From Xanthobacteraceae bacterium 501b (lineage in GTDB: Bacteria > Pseudomonadota > Alphaproteobacteria > Rhizobiales > Xanthobacteraceae), in contig KB899087.1 of assembly GCA_000378025.1 (NCBI GenBank), positions 4,796,001-4,860,000 on the forward strand: DNA of 64,000 bases. The letters are read 5' to 3'. Below are positions 1 through 7,956 of the stretch, piece by piece. The position numbers and the translations under genes were made by a program. Each line of letters starts with the position of its first letter. Position 1 is the stretch's first letter. Below the pieces are notes generated by a model, which saw nothing but the letters and a program-made list of their open reading frames with translations, did no database searches and had not been told where the DNA came from.

Positions 1-714
1 ATGCAGGCGATCGACGGCCAGTTCCTCGATACGCCCTGGTACGGCTCGCGACAGATGGTGCGCCATCTGCGCCGGCAAGGACACGCAGCCGGGCGCAAGC
101 GCGTGCGGCGCCTCATGGCCCGCATGGGGCTGGCCGCCATCTACCAGCGGCCGAAGACCACGGTGCGGCACCCCCAGCACCGCGTCTTCCCCTATCTCCT
201 GCGGAATATGGCGATCGACCGGCCTGACCAGGTCTGGTGCGCCGACATCACCTACATCCCGATGCGGCGCGGGTTCCTGTACCTGGTCGCCATCATGGAC
301 TGGCACAGCCGCAGGGTTCTGTCCTGGCGGCTCTCCAACACCATGGAGGCGGACTTCTGCATCGAGGCGCTGGAGGAGGCCTTGTCCCGGTTCGGGCGGC
401 CCGGCATCTTCAACACCGACCAGGGCAGCCAGTTCACCAGCCCGCGCTTCACCGAGGTGCTGCTGGACGCCGGCGTGCGGATCTCCATGGATGGCCGCGG
501 CCGCTGGATGGACAACGTGTTCATCGAGCGCCTCTGGCGATCGCTAAAATACGAGTGCATCTACGTCAATGCCTTCGAAACCGGTTCCGAGGCTCGGGCC
601 GGGATTGGCAAGTGGGTCACCTACTACAATCGCACGAGGCCCCACTCGGCTCTCGGCGGCAGAACGCCGGAGGAGGTCCATACGGCCTGCGACGGCATCA
701 ACATGGCGGCGTGA
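1..714 (+). pseudogene. IS3-family transposase OrfB, 5' end outside window
   Basis: DDE integrase of an IS3-family insertion sequence, which would cut and join the element's ends with its OrfA partner. The catalytic triad is visible as D82 (in CADITYI), D140 (in NTDQGSQF) and E176 (in NVFIERLW); the last two are 35 residues apart, as the family requires. The C-terminus with the YYNRTRPHSALGG motif is complete. Reading is open from base 1 and the usual N-terminal 30-40 residues and OrfA are absent, so the gene starts before the window; the first ATG here is probably internal. It could be intact outside the window. Family call is firm; activity cannot be judged. Confidence 0.85.
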
Positions 715-750
715 CACTGACCAGAACCAAGCTTAGCGAAGCCGCCAAAC

Positions 751-775
751 TGTCCGCCAAATGGGGACCACCTCA
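751..775 (+). repeat. Probable right terminal inverted repeat of the IS3 element
   Basis: About 37 bp after the OrfB stop, a sequence ending in GGGGACCACCTCA is followed directly by unrelated IS256 transposase sequence. Position and the terminal TGAGGTGG when read inward on the minus strand fit an IS3-family end. The left end is not in the window, so the pairing cannot be verified. Confidence 0.45.
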
Positions 776-842
776 AGGGCGACTGGCCCTATCTCTAATC
801 GACGCCACCTACCTCTAGGTCCGGCGTGGCGGAGGGATCGTC
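776..842 (+). pseudogene. IS256-family transposase fragment (middle part, left piece)
   Basis: Short remnant matching the EGDWPYLWIDATYV...GRIVS stretch of the IS256-type transposase that is better preserved at 8105-8185. A stop codon replaces the Trp of YLWID and a second in-frame stop follows the Tyr region. It stops abruptly near GATCGTCTCG, where sequence of an M20 hydrolase begins, and the same transposase resumes at about 1403. Non-functional. Confidence 0.7.
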
Positions 843-1255
843 TCGATCTGCGCTCAGCCTCGGACGCCTCGCGCCGCGCGGCGCTGACCCAGTTCGAGGC
901 CGACGCCCATCGCATCGCCGAACAGCGCGGCCTCGGCGTGGACATCTCCGCGTCTCACGAGGTGGCGACTGTTCCCTGCTACCCCGACATTCAGCGGCAG
1001 CTGGGCGATGCCGTCGCCTCGCTCGGGGCGCGGGCGCCGCTGCTACCTTCCGGCGCCGGCCATGACGGGCAGGCGATGGCAAAGCTCTGCCCGGTCGGCA
1101 TGCTGTTCGTGCGCTGCACGGGCGGCATCAGCCATAACCCGGCGGAATATGCGTCGCCCAGCGACATGGGGATGGCGGCAGCGGCCCTCATCCGTTTCAT
1201 CGAACGGTTTCAACAGCCCCCTTCCAAGGGTGGCACAAGCGGAGCACAGACGTGA
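839..1255 (+). pseudogene. C-terminal fragment of an M20-family amidohydrolase (AllC/carbamoylase type)
   Basis: The last ~138 residues of a zinc amidohydrolase of the allantoate amidohydrolase / N-carbamoyl-amino-acid hydrolase type. The fragment opens with LDLRSASD, then carries the family's LPSGAGHDGQAMA motif, whose His would bind metal, and the CTGGISHNPAEY motif near the C-terminus. Two thirds of the protein, including the N-terminal metal ligands, is missing because IS256 transposase sequence takes over upstream of about 840. Its stop overlaps the GTG of the next M20 gene by four bases (GTGA), so the two were an operon before capture. The substrate cannot be inferred. Confidence 0.75.
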
Positions 1256-1407
1256 GCAGTTCCGGCGACACTGACAGGCTGGCGCGCGAGGTCGATTTCC
1301 TCAAGGCACTGGTGCGCGTACCCAGCGACAACCCGCCGGGCGACTGCGCCCCCCATGCCGAGATCGCCGGCCAGCTGCTGGAAGAGCTGGGCTTCGAGGT
1401 GCCGTGA
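1252..1407 (+). pseudogene. N-terminal fragment of a second M20 peptidase (ArgE/DapE type)
   Basis: A GTG start overlapping the previous stop gives 51 codons. They include VDFLKALVRVPSDNPPGDC and a following helix ending LLEELGFEV, the usual first 50 residues of ArgE/DapE/acetylornithine-deacetylase-like M20 enzymes, which act on N-acylated amino acids or dipeptides. The frame ends at a TGA created where IS256 transposase sequence resumes. All metal ligands and the dimerisation domain are absent, so this is a dead fragment. It shows that an amide or amino-acid hydrolysing operon once existed somewhere in this lineage. Confidence 0.65.
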
Positions 1408-1806
1408 TCATCGCCATCGGGTTCAACGCCGAGGGGCGGCGCGAGGTGCCGTGGCTCGCGATCGGGATCTCCGAGGCGGGGCCGATGTGGACCGAGTTTT
1501 CGCGCCGCTGATGCGCCGGGGCCTGCGCGGGGTGAAACTGGTGGTCTCCGATGCCCATGGAGGCATCAGGGCGGCGATCTCGAAGGTCTTCAGCCATCTG
1601 GCAGCGCATCGGGTGCACTTTGACGCAATGCCCTGGCCCATGCAGGCAAAAGCGGCGGCGGATGGTCTCGGCCTTCATCTCCACGCTTTCGCCCAGGAAG
1701 CCGCTGAGGCGGCCAGGCTGCAATGGCGCACCGTTGCCGATCAAATTCGACCCAAGGTCCCGAAGCTGGCCACTATCATGGAGGAGGCCGAACATGACGT
1801 ATCGTC
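1403..1806 (+). pseudogene. IS256-family transposase fragment (middle part, right piece)
   Basis: Continues the transposase that broke off at about 842. The segment VIIAIGFNAEGRRE corresponds to VIVAVGVNSDGRRE of the copy at 8185, followed by a frameshift at about 1508, then RGLRGVKLVVSDAHGGI, VHFDAMP and WRTVADQIRPKVPKL. The usual WQRCRVHFMRNALAH segment is altered, and the C-terminal LNGEIKRRTEVVGIFPNE part is absent. The two pieces (776-842, 1403-1806) are contiguous at protein level except for the 560-bp M20 insert. Dead. Confidence 0.75.
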
Positions 1807-1844
1807 GCCGCCCGCGCCAGCTCCACCACTTGCTGCGACACGAT

Positions 1845-1990
1845 CAATCTTGTTCGTTGCAACCGGTTGCAATTCGTGTCGACAGATTGGTGGGACAGTG
1901 GGGCATGATGCGGGTGGCCGCCCAGTACCTAGACCAAACTACGCCTCTCCTGCTCGGGCACGGCCACTTCACGAGCGTGTCACCGGGCGT
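1845..1990. repeat. Diverged copy of the non-coding repeat family found at 8.9-10.4 kb
   Basis: Starts around the perfect 16-bp palindrome TTGCAACCGGTTGCAA (1857-1872) and continues with recognisable blocks in the same order as the copies at 9148, 9504 and 10075: ATTGGTGGG, a GATGCG block, GACCAAAC, and CTGCTCGGGCACGG followed by CACTTCACG. Similarity is partial by eye. The rest of 1806-2127 has no credible gene. Confidence 0.55.
1857..1872. promoter_or_regulatory. Perfect 16-bp palindrome, LacI-type operator-like
   Basis: TTGCAACCGGTTGCAA is its own reverse complement and has the central CCGG-flanked shape of many LacI-family operators. No LacI-family gene and no intact target gene are nearby, so operator function is inference. 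Six near-identical sites with a CTGG centre occur between 8948 and 10090. Confidence 0.45.
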
Positions 1991-2127
1991 GACGGAGGTC
2001 TTGGTTGAGGTCGTCACGGGGGGGGGCGGTCAGGGGTTGGTGGCTTAGCGAGGGCAGGGCGAGGATGCTCGCGACCTCATAGTGGTCGCCGTCGAAACCC
2101 GCTTCAGACCGGTCAATCGCCTCCTGT

Positions 2128-2574
2128 GGGAGTGTCAGGGATTTCGTGTGCGGGGCGGCGGGTTGAAGCTCAGGCCGCCATGGCCCTTGTGAAACGCTCC
2201 CCGAAGAGAGCGGCGAATTGGCCTTTCACCATGACCCATTCACGAGGTGGCATTTTCCACTCCTTTTCCGAACGGTTCAAGACGAGGAATGAGGAGCTTC
2301 ATCGCGGCCTCGTCGGTCGGGAAGTGGCCGCTTGCCCGCACGGCGCGGCGCGGCTTAGCGTTCAGCGCCTCGATCGCATTCGTCGTGTAGAGAATGCGGC
2401 GGACGCCGGCCGGGAAGGCATAGAACGGAACGACCTCGCCCCAGGCCCGTCGCCAGCTCTGGCCGATAGCTGGGTAGCGGCAGCCCCACTCGCTTTCCTC
2501 GAAGGCCCCGAGCGCGACCTCGCCGGCAGCGGCGTCCACGGCACGATAAATGCCCTTCAGCGCCGCGGCGTGAC
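2128..2574 (-). pseudogene. IS256-family transposase, second type, C-terminal fragment with terminal repeat
   Basis: On the minus strand the sequence reads AFEESEWGCRYPAIGQSW, FYAFPAGVRRILYTTNAIEALN and GHFPTDEAA, the C-terminal third of a Mutator/IS256 transposase distinct from the type repeated elsewhere in this window. After about 2240 the frame shifts and the family's C-terminal WKMPPREW...FGERF segment continues in another frame to a stop near 2175. The element's end, GGGAGTGTCAGGGATTTCG, lies at 2128-2146. The N-terminal two thirds is missing; it abuts the next IS256 copy head-on at about 2574. Non-functional. Confidence 0.75.
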
Positions 2575-3535
2575 GCGCCCTGGCACGGTCGAGCTGCGCA
2601 TCCCCAAGCTGAGGAAGGGCAGCTACTTCCTGGGCTTCCTCGAGCCGCGCCGAATGGCCCAGGTGTCGCGGCTCTGCGAGTAGATTGACGAACGGTCCAA
2701 GCCTTCCTCGATCGTCCCATCGAGGGCGACTGGCCCTATCCGGGATCGACGCGACCTATGTGAAGTTGCGCCAGGCCGGCCGGATCGTCTCGGTGGCGTT
2801 GATCGTCGCCGTCGGCGTCAACAGCGACGAAAGGCGCGAGGTGCTGGGCATGGATATCTGCCTCTCTGAGGCCGAGACCTTCTGGACCGGTTTCCCGCGC
2901 AAGCTGCCGCGGCGTGGCCTGCGCGGGGTGAAATTCGTCGTCTCCGACAGCCATGAGGCATCAAGGCGGCGGTCTTGAAAGTCCTCACCGCGACCTGGCA
3001 GCGCTGCCGCGTCCACTTCATGAGGACCGCGCTCGCCCATGCCGGCCGCTTGGGACGGCGCTCCATCTCGGCCTTCATCGCCAAGGCGTTTTTGCCCAGG
3101 ATGATGCTCCCGCCGCCAGCCAGCAACGGCGCTGGGTCGCCAATCAGTACAGGCCGACGGTCGCCAAGCTCGCCGCCCTGATGGACACAGCCGAGACCGA
3201 CGTGCTGGCCTACATGACCTTCCCGACGCAGCATCGCGCCAAGCCGCACTCAACAAACCCGCTGGAGTGCCTCAACGGCGAGATCAAGCGCCGCACTGAG
3301 GTCGTGGGCATCTTCCCCAACGAGGCCGTCATCACCTTGCCCGTCGGCGCGATCCTGCTCGAACAGAACGATGAATGGGCCGTCCAGCGTGCCCGCTACA
3401 TCACGCTAGAAAGCACGCGCCGATCAGCGATGATCCCATCGTCAGCCTGCCAGCCGTGGCCGCCTGACCAGCCCGGCCAAGCCGGCATCGAGGTGGCTCC
3501 GTGAACCTACACCACCATCCGGGACACGACCCTTC
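2574..3535 (+). pseudogene. IS256-family transposase copy 1, deleted and frameshifted
   Basis: Begins inside the protein at GTVELRIPKLRKGSYF. After EPRRMAQ it jumps directly to VSRLCE, missing about 40 residues (the ...GISTRSVDDLVKAM... part kept in the copy at 7957), and meets a TAG. It then continues in shifting frames through ARQAGRIVSV, ETFWTGFP, RGLRGVKFVVSDSH, VHFMRTALAHAG, TVAKLAALMDTAETDVLAYMTF and NPLECLNGEIKRRTEVVGIFPNEAVI to ITLES. The non-coding right end (CTACACCACCATCCGGGACA) is at about 3508-3532 and closely matches the right end of copy 2 at 8888-8914. Dead, but the right end looks intact. Confidence 0.8.
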
Positions 3536-3564
3536 GTTCCTGAAACACCACGACCTGCCGCTCG

Positions 3565-3624
3565 ATGAGCCGTCGTGGCAACTGCCACGACAACGCCGTG
3601 GCCGCGAGTTTTTTCAACCTGCTT
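3565..3624 (+). pseudogene. Fragment of an IS3-family OrfB around the third catalytic residue
   Basis: Twenty codons read MSRRGNCHDNAVAASFFNL, the conserved block around the last acidic residue of IS3-family integrases (usual form CHDNAVAESFF); here the catalytic Glu is Ala. It is joined out of frame to a second IS3-family fragment at about 3624, so it comes from a different element. Too short to say more. Confidence 0.55.
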
Positions 3625-3992
3625 TCGTGATCGATGCCTTGGAACTGGCTCAGCACGAGCGCCGATCTGTGCACCATGGTTGGTTGGTGCATCATTCGGA
3701 TCTCGGTTCGCAATATATCAGCACCCGCTATACCGAGCGCCTCGGAGAGGCGGGCATCGAATTCTCCGTCGGCAGCATGGGTGATAGCTATGACAACGCT
3801 CTCGCCGAGACGATCAAAGGACTCTGAAAAGCCCAGCTGATCCAGCGGCGCGGGCCGAGGCGATCATTTGAAGCCGTCGAGTTCGCAACACTGACTTTGA
3901 TCGACTGGTTCAACAAAAGCCGGTTGCTGGAGGCCATAGGCAACACCCCACCGGCCGAAGCCGAAGTGCGCTACTTACGCTATGCTGGATGA
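3625..3992 (+). pseudogene. IS3-family (IS51-like) OrfB C-terminal fragment
   Basis: Reads FVIDALELAQHERR, HHSDLGSQYISTRYTERL (second catalytic Asp), SVGSMGDSYDNALAETIKGL (third catalytic Glu), a TGA at 3825 in place of the usual Tyr codon, then FEAVEFATLTLIDWFN and NTPPAEAEVRY to the natural C-terminus. The N-terminal half with the first Asp is missing. It is the C-terminal ~120 residues of an IS51-group OrfB and is a different copy from the fragment just before it. Confidence 0.7.
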
Positions 3993-4013
3993 GCTACGCT
4001 ATGCGGGATGAGC
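3976..4013 (+). repeat. 19-bp tandem duplication at the end of the IS3 fragment
   Basis: TACGCTATGCTGGATGAGC (3976-3994) is repeated immediately as TACGCTATGCGGGATGAGC (3995-4013) with one mismatch. It duplicates the last codons of the OrfB fragment and sits about 80 bp before galE. Confidence 0.7.
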
Positions 4014-4095
4014 CTGCCATCGAGGCATGGCTCAAACGAAACGGCCTTCGGCCAAGACGGGGCGGTTCAGCCTTTACAGATCGGGGCACGCAAAA

Positions 4096-5133
4096 ATGAC
4101 TGTTCTTCTTACCGGTGGCGCCGGCTACGTCGGCTCGCATGTCCTGTTCGGCTGTCTCGGGGCCGGACTTGATGTGGTGGTGCTCGACGATTTCTCCAAC
4201 AGCTCCCCCGAGGCGCTTGAGCGCGTGCGGGAACTCGCCGGCGGCGACATCGCCGTTTACCGAGGCGATGTGCGGGACGGCAAAGTGCTGGGAAGCATCT
4301 TCGCCGACCACGCCATCACCTCCGTGCTGCATTTTGCCGGCAAAAAGGCCGTAGGCGAGAGCGTGAACCGCCCGCTCGACTATTACGACATCAATGTCGG
4401 AGGCAGCATGAGCCTCTTGCGCGCCATGACGCGGGCCGGGGTGTTCCGGCTGGTGTTTAGTTCTACCGCCTCGATATATGGCGAGGGTGGGCACATGCCT
4501 CTAACCGAGGCGAGCCCGGTGGGCGAGCCGGCCAGCCCCTATGGCCGCTCGAAACTGATGGTCGAGCGCGTGCTCACCGATCTCTGCCGCGCCGACCCGC
4601 GCTGGTCGGTCGGCGTGCTTCGCTACTTCAATCCCGCCGGCGCGCATCCCAGCGGACGTATCGGCGAGGACCCGCTCGGGGTTCCGTCCAATCTGATCCC
4701 GTATGCCATGCAAGTGGCGGTGGGGCGCCGCGCCGAACTCCTAGTCTTCGGGGACGATTACCCTACGTCAGATGGTACTGGGGTGAGGGACTACATACAT
4801 GTGATGGATCTGGCGCAGGGCCATCTCTCTGCCTTGACGTACTTGATGGGTCACAAAGGCCATCATGTCTGGAATCTCGGCACCGGGCGGGGCCATTCGG
4901 TGTTCGACGTCATTCACGGCATCGAGCGCGTGACCGGCAAGCCGCTTCCCCGGGCTATGGCACCGCGGCGCGCCGGGGATATCGCGCAATATTGGGCCGA
5001 TCCGGCGTTGGCTGCCAGGGAGCTCGGCTGGCGCGCGACACGCGGCCTCGACGAAATCCTTGTGGACCATTTGCGCTGGCAAGTGCAGAATAGCGAGGGA
5101 TATGCGCCGCGCGTGGCGGACGCGGCTCGATAG
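4096..5133 (+). CDS. galE: UDP-glucose 4-epimerase
   Basis: Extended short-chain dehydrogenase that interconverts UDP-glucose and UDP-galactose with bound NAD+, supplying galactosyl units for surface polysaccharide. The ATG at 4096 gives 345 residues, a normal length, and places the GGAGYVGS dinucleotide-binding loop at residues 7-14; an open extension upstream to 4027 has no family similarity. Catalytic Ser/Thr 123-124 (in FSSTASIYG), Tyr149 and Lys153 (YGRSK) are present, as are RYFNPAGAHPSG and the GVRDYIHVMDLA motif. All functional residues are intact although the gene stands alone among IS debris. A decayed glycosyltransferase lies convergently downstream, suggesting remains of a polysaccharide locus. 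Confidence 0.93.
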   Translation: MTVLLTGGAGYVGSHVLFGCLGAGLDVVVLDDFSNSSPEALERVRELAGGDIAVYRGDVRDGKVLGSIFADHAITSVLHFAGKKAVGESVNRPLDYYDINVGGSMSLLRAMTRAGVFRLVFSSTASIYGEGGHMPLTEASPVGEPASPYGRSKLMVERVLTDLCRADPRWSVGVLRYFNPAGAHPSGRIGEDPLGVPSNLIPYAMQVAVGRRAELLVFGDDYPTSDGTGVRDYIHVMDLAQGHLSALTYLMGHKGHHVWNLGTGRGHSVFDVIHGIERVTGKPLPRAMAPRRAGDIAQYWADPALAARELGWRATRGLDEILVDHLRWQVQNSEGYAPRVADAAR

Positions 5134-5141
5134 CCGCACCA

Positions 5142-5678
5142 TCATGGCTGAAGGCCGAGTTCAGCCCAGCAGTCGCTTCCCCCGGTCGAGGTCGGCCCTG
5201 GCAATCGCCCGCAGCCCCCGCGCTTCATAGCGTCGAGCACCGCAGCCCCGCACCAGAGATCCGCGTCGAACCGCTTCAGTTCCAGCACGGCCGGCCAGGC
5301 GAGGCCATAAGCAATTGTGTTGTGCTCGCGCCGCGTGGCCGCGAGATTGCCCGTCAGGTCGTCCGGGAACAGCCCTCCAGTTCCTCCAATATGCTCCACA
5401 CGCATAGAATCCTGCAGGCATGGCGAGCCTACCAAATAGGGAACGCCCTTGCTGAGAACCCGCGTACGACTTCGTACACCTCGGGGTCCGGCCCGTCATC
5501 GGCGACGATGATGTCGATATCCTACCATATCCCGCTCTCTCAGGCGGCACAGCAAGGCCGCGAGCGGGCGGGGACGCTTTTAGGAGGGGATGAGGAGCGT
5601 CAGGCCGCGCTCACCGATCAACGCGTCGGACATGGCGGGAGCCGAATCTGCGGGACGTGCCGCGCCTCTAGAATCCAT
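5142..5678 (-). pseudogene. Decayed family-2 glycosyltransferase
   Basis: From an ATG at 5678 the minus strand reads ALIGERGLTLLIPS, then a TAA where the GT2 consensus has Tyr (PSYKRP), then KRPRPLAALLCRLRE. After a frameshift it reads DIDIIVADDGPDPEVYEVV, a GT-A nucleotide-binding-like block, and after another shift GTGGLFPDDLTGNLAATRREH...RFDADLWCGAAVLDAMKRGG. This is the layout of a family-2 transferase that moves sugars from UDP-donors, with at least one nonsense and two frameshift lesions. It is convergent with galE. The assignment rests on pieced-together frames and is moderately sure. Confidence 0.5.
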
Positions 5679-5836
5679 GATTTCCCTTTGCTCAACAGAG
5701 GTGAAGACAGAAGCCGGGTCTCGGCCCGGCGGGACCACGCCGCGGCCAGCCTGTTTCCGCTTCGACCATCATGGCCTAGGTGTTTGATCCCGGGCTTTGA
5801 TGGTGCAGTCTTTTCGTAGAGATGGAACGATGCGCT

Positions 5837-6230
5837 ATGGGCCAGGTTCACCACGGGACCGCCACGACGACAGCGCTGGTCCGTCGAGCGATACAGCATA
5901 GTCAAGAGAGCCTGAGGGCGCTGGCAAAGTGCTGCTGCGGCATCAACCAGAAGACGGTCGCGAAGTGGAGGAAGCGGACCTCGGTCACTGACCTGCCGAC
6001 TGGTCCGAGGGCCCCGACATCGACGGTTCTGTCGATCGAGGAGGAGGCCATCATCATCGCCTTCCGCCGACATACGTTGCCGCCGCTCGACGACTGCCTC
6101 TATGCCTTGCAGGCGACGATCCCGCATCTGACGCGTTCATCTCTGCATCGCTGTCTGCGGCGCCACGGCATCAGCCGGCTGCCGGAGGTGGAGGGCGGCA
6201 AGGAGCCGATAGGGCCGTTCAAGTCCTATC
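5837..6230 (+). pseudogene. IS481-family transposase N-terminal fragment
   Basis: The ATG at 5837 starts the characteristic MGQVHHGTATTT...RRAIQHSQESLRALAKCCCGINQKTVAKW helix-turn-helix region, followed by TVLSIEEEAIIIAFRRHTLPPLDDCLYALQATIPHLTRSSLHRCL. After FKSY (6230) the IS21 terminal repeat begins, so the whole DDE catalytic domain is lost. The matching C-terminal half is not found after the IS21 element, so this is more than a simple insertion. Between 5680 and 5836 nothing else is recognisable. Confidence 0.75.
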
Positions 6231-7944
6231 TGTTAATTTCCGTCGAGAAGTGACCCGGGCTGATGATGGTCTTCGGGTCAGGTGGCGGTCAAGTTTCGAG
6301 GCTTCATGACGCATGGCGCGCCTCTCTGGCTCGGCGCAGGGTGTCATAGCGTTCGACGTTGGCTGCGGCTCGGTGGTCAACGTGAGGGCGGCAGGGGCCG
6401 GGATCGTTGGCGTGGTCAGCGGCGTACCGTCGATCAGACGGTGCAGCCGGTTGATGATGTGGTCTTGGTCGGTACGCCCGCTTGCAAGGCCAGCTAGACG
6501 GCTGTGAGCACGACCTGCTCGTCATGCTGGAGGACCAGGGACAGGACTTTCACCATCTCGCGGTCACCGCCTGGTCGCTTGAGCAGGTGCTGCTGCAGGG
6601 ACCGAAAGGACGGTGGCATATGCGCGAAGGGAGCGCCATTGCGTAGGGCGCCGGGCTTGCGCTGGACCACGGCCAGATAATGGCGCCAGTCATGGACGGT
6701 CCGGCTCTGGCGATCATGGGAGCGAGCAAAGACCCTTTGATGCTCGCAGATCGCCTGCCCCTCAGCGACGACCACGATCCGGTCGGGATAGACCCGCAGG
6801 CTGACCGGGCGGTTGGCGAAGGACGCCGGCACTCTGCAGCGATTGCGCTCGAGATGGACGAGACAGCTCGGGGAAACGCGTTTGGCGTGCTCGACGAAGC
6901 CGTCGAACAGCCGGGGGACCGCCATCAGGTGCCGGATCTCCTCGCTCCACACATCAGTGATCGAGACAGGCTGCGATCCGTGCTGGGTCTGTGACCACAG
7001 CTCCCGGCACCGGGTCTCCAGCCACTCGTTCAAGGCCTCCAGCGAGGGGAAGTTCGGCATGGGTTGCCATAGCCGATGGCGGGCATCCTGCACGTTCTTC
7101 TCGATCTGCCCCTTCTCCCAGCCGGAGGCTGGATTGCAGAACTCCGCCTCAAACAGGAAGTGGCTCACCATGGCCGAGAAGCGGATGTTGACCTGGCGCA
7201 CCTTGCCCCGGCCGACTTTGTCGACGGCTGTTCGCATGTTGTCGTAAATGCCCCGCCGCGGCACGCCGCCCAGAACCCGGAAGGCGTGGTTATGGGCATC
7301 GAACAGCATCTCATGGGTCTGGAGTGGGTAGGCGCGCAGCATGAAGGCGCGGCTGTAGGACAGCTTGACGTGGGCGACTTGCAGCTTGGTGCGCTCGCCG
7401 GCGATGATCGCCCACTCCTCAGACCAGTCGAACTGGAAGGCCTCTCCGGGCACAAAAGCCAGCGGCACGAAGCTGCCGCGGCCGCGGGTCTGCTGCTCGC
7501 GCAGCCGAGCGGCCTTCCAGTCCTGGGCGAACGCGGCTACCCGGTTGTACGACCCCTCATAGCCGAGCGTCACCAGATCGGCGTGCAACTGCTTGACCGT
7601 GCGCGTGTGCTTGCGCGACTTGCCGCCCTCGACCCGCAGCATCGCCGCCAGCTTGTCCGCATAGGGGTCGAGCTTGCTCGGGCGCTCGGGAACCTGAAAC
7701 CGCGGCTCGACGCTGTCCGCCCGCAGATACTTACGCACTGTGTTCCTCGAGAGCCCCGTACGGCGGGATATCTCTCGGATTGAACGATGATCCCGGTAAT
7801 GCCAGCGTCTGATGACCCTCAATAACTCCATGTCGATCACTCCGCTATCCCCCGGGCATGCCGCGTGAGACGTGGTGAAAACATGGGTCACTTCTCGATG
7901 GAAAAATCCGTCCCTGCCGGGTCAACTCTCAATGGAAATCAACA
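6231..7944 (-). mobile_element. IS21-family element with istB deleted
   Basis: Bounded by inverted terminal repeats: TGTTAATTTCCGTCGAGAAG (6231-6250, running to TGACCC at 6256) and, inward from 7944 on the minus strand, TGTTGATTTCCATTGAGAGT with TGACCC following. An internal repeat of the same type (CCATCGAGAAGTGACCC) lies at 7885-7903, as is usual for IS21. Only 1,714 bp remain. istA is nearly complete, but after its relic C-terminus about ten codons of istB (ATGCGTCATGAAGCC...) run straight into the right repeat. Flanking bases do not form a target duplication (CTATC versus GCCAA). Confidence 0.8.
6494..7831 (-). pseudogene. istA: IS21-family transposase IstA, prematurely stopped
   Basis: DDE transposase of the IS21 element, which needs the IstB ATPase to function. 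The start chosen (7831, MELLRVIRRWHYRDHRSIREI) gives the family N-terminus with a helix-turn-helix at about residues 12-40 (SIREISRRTGLSRNTVRKYL). The integrase core shows FQFDWSEEW, YDNMRTAV and GWEKGQIEKNV. The frame stops at a TAG after DEQVVLTAV. Beyond it the family's C-terminus survives in shifted frames (LALQAGVPTKT, then NVERYDTLRRAR and ARHAS), so about 65 residues have been lost. With istB gone the element cannot move on its own. Confidence 0.85.
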
Positions 7945-7956
7945 GCCAAGTAATTG

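Noticed and set aside
6231..7944. Target-site duplication around the IS21 element
   Set aside because: Bases next to the two ends (CTATC and GCCAA) do not match, and the IS481 gene it appears to interrupt does not continue on the other side.
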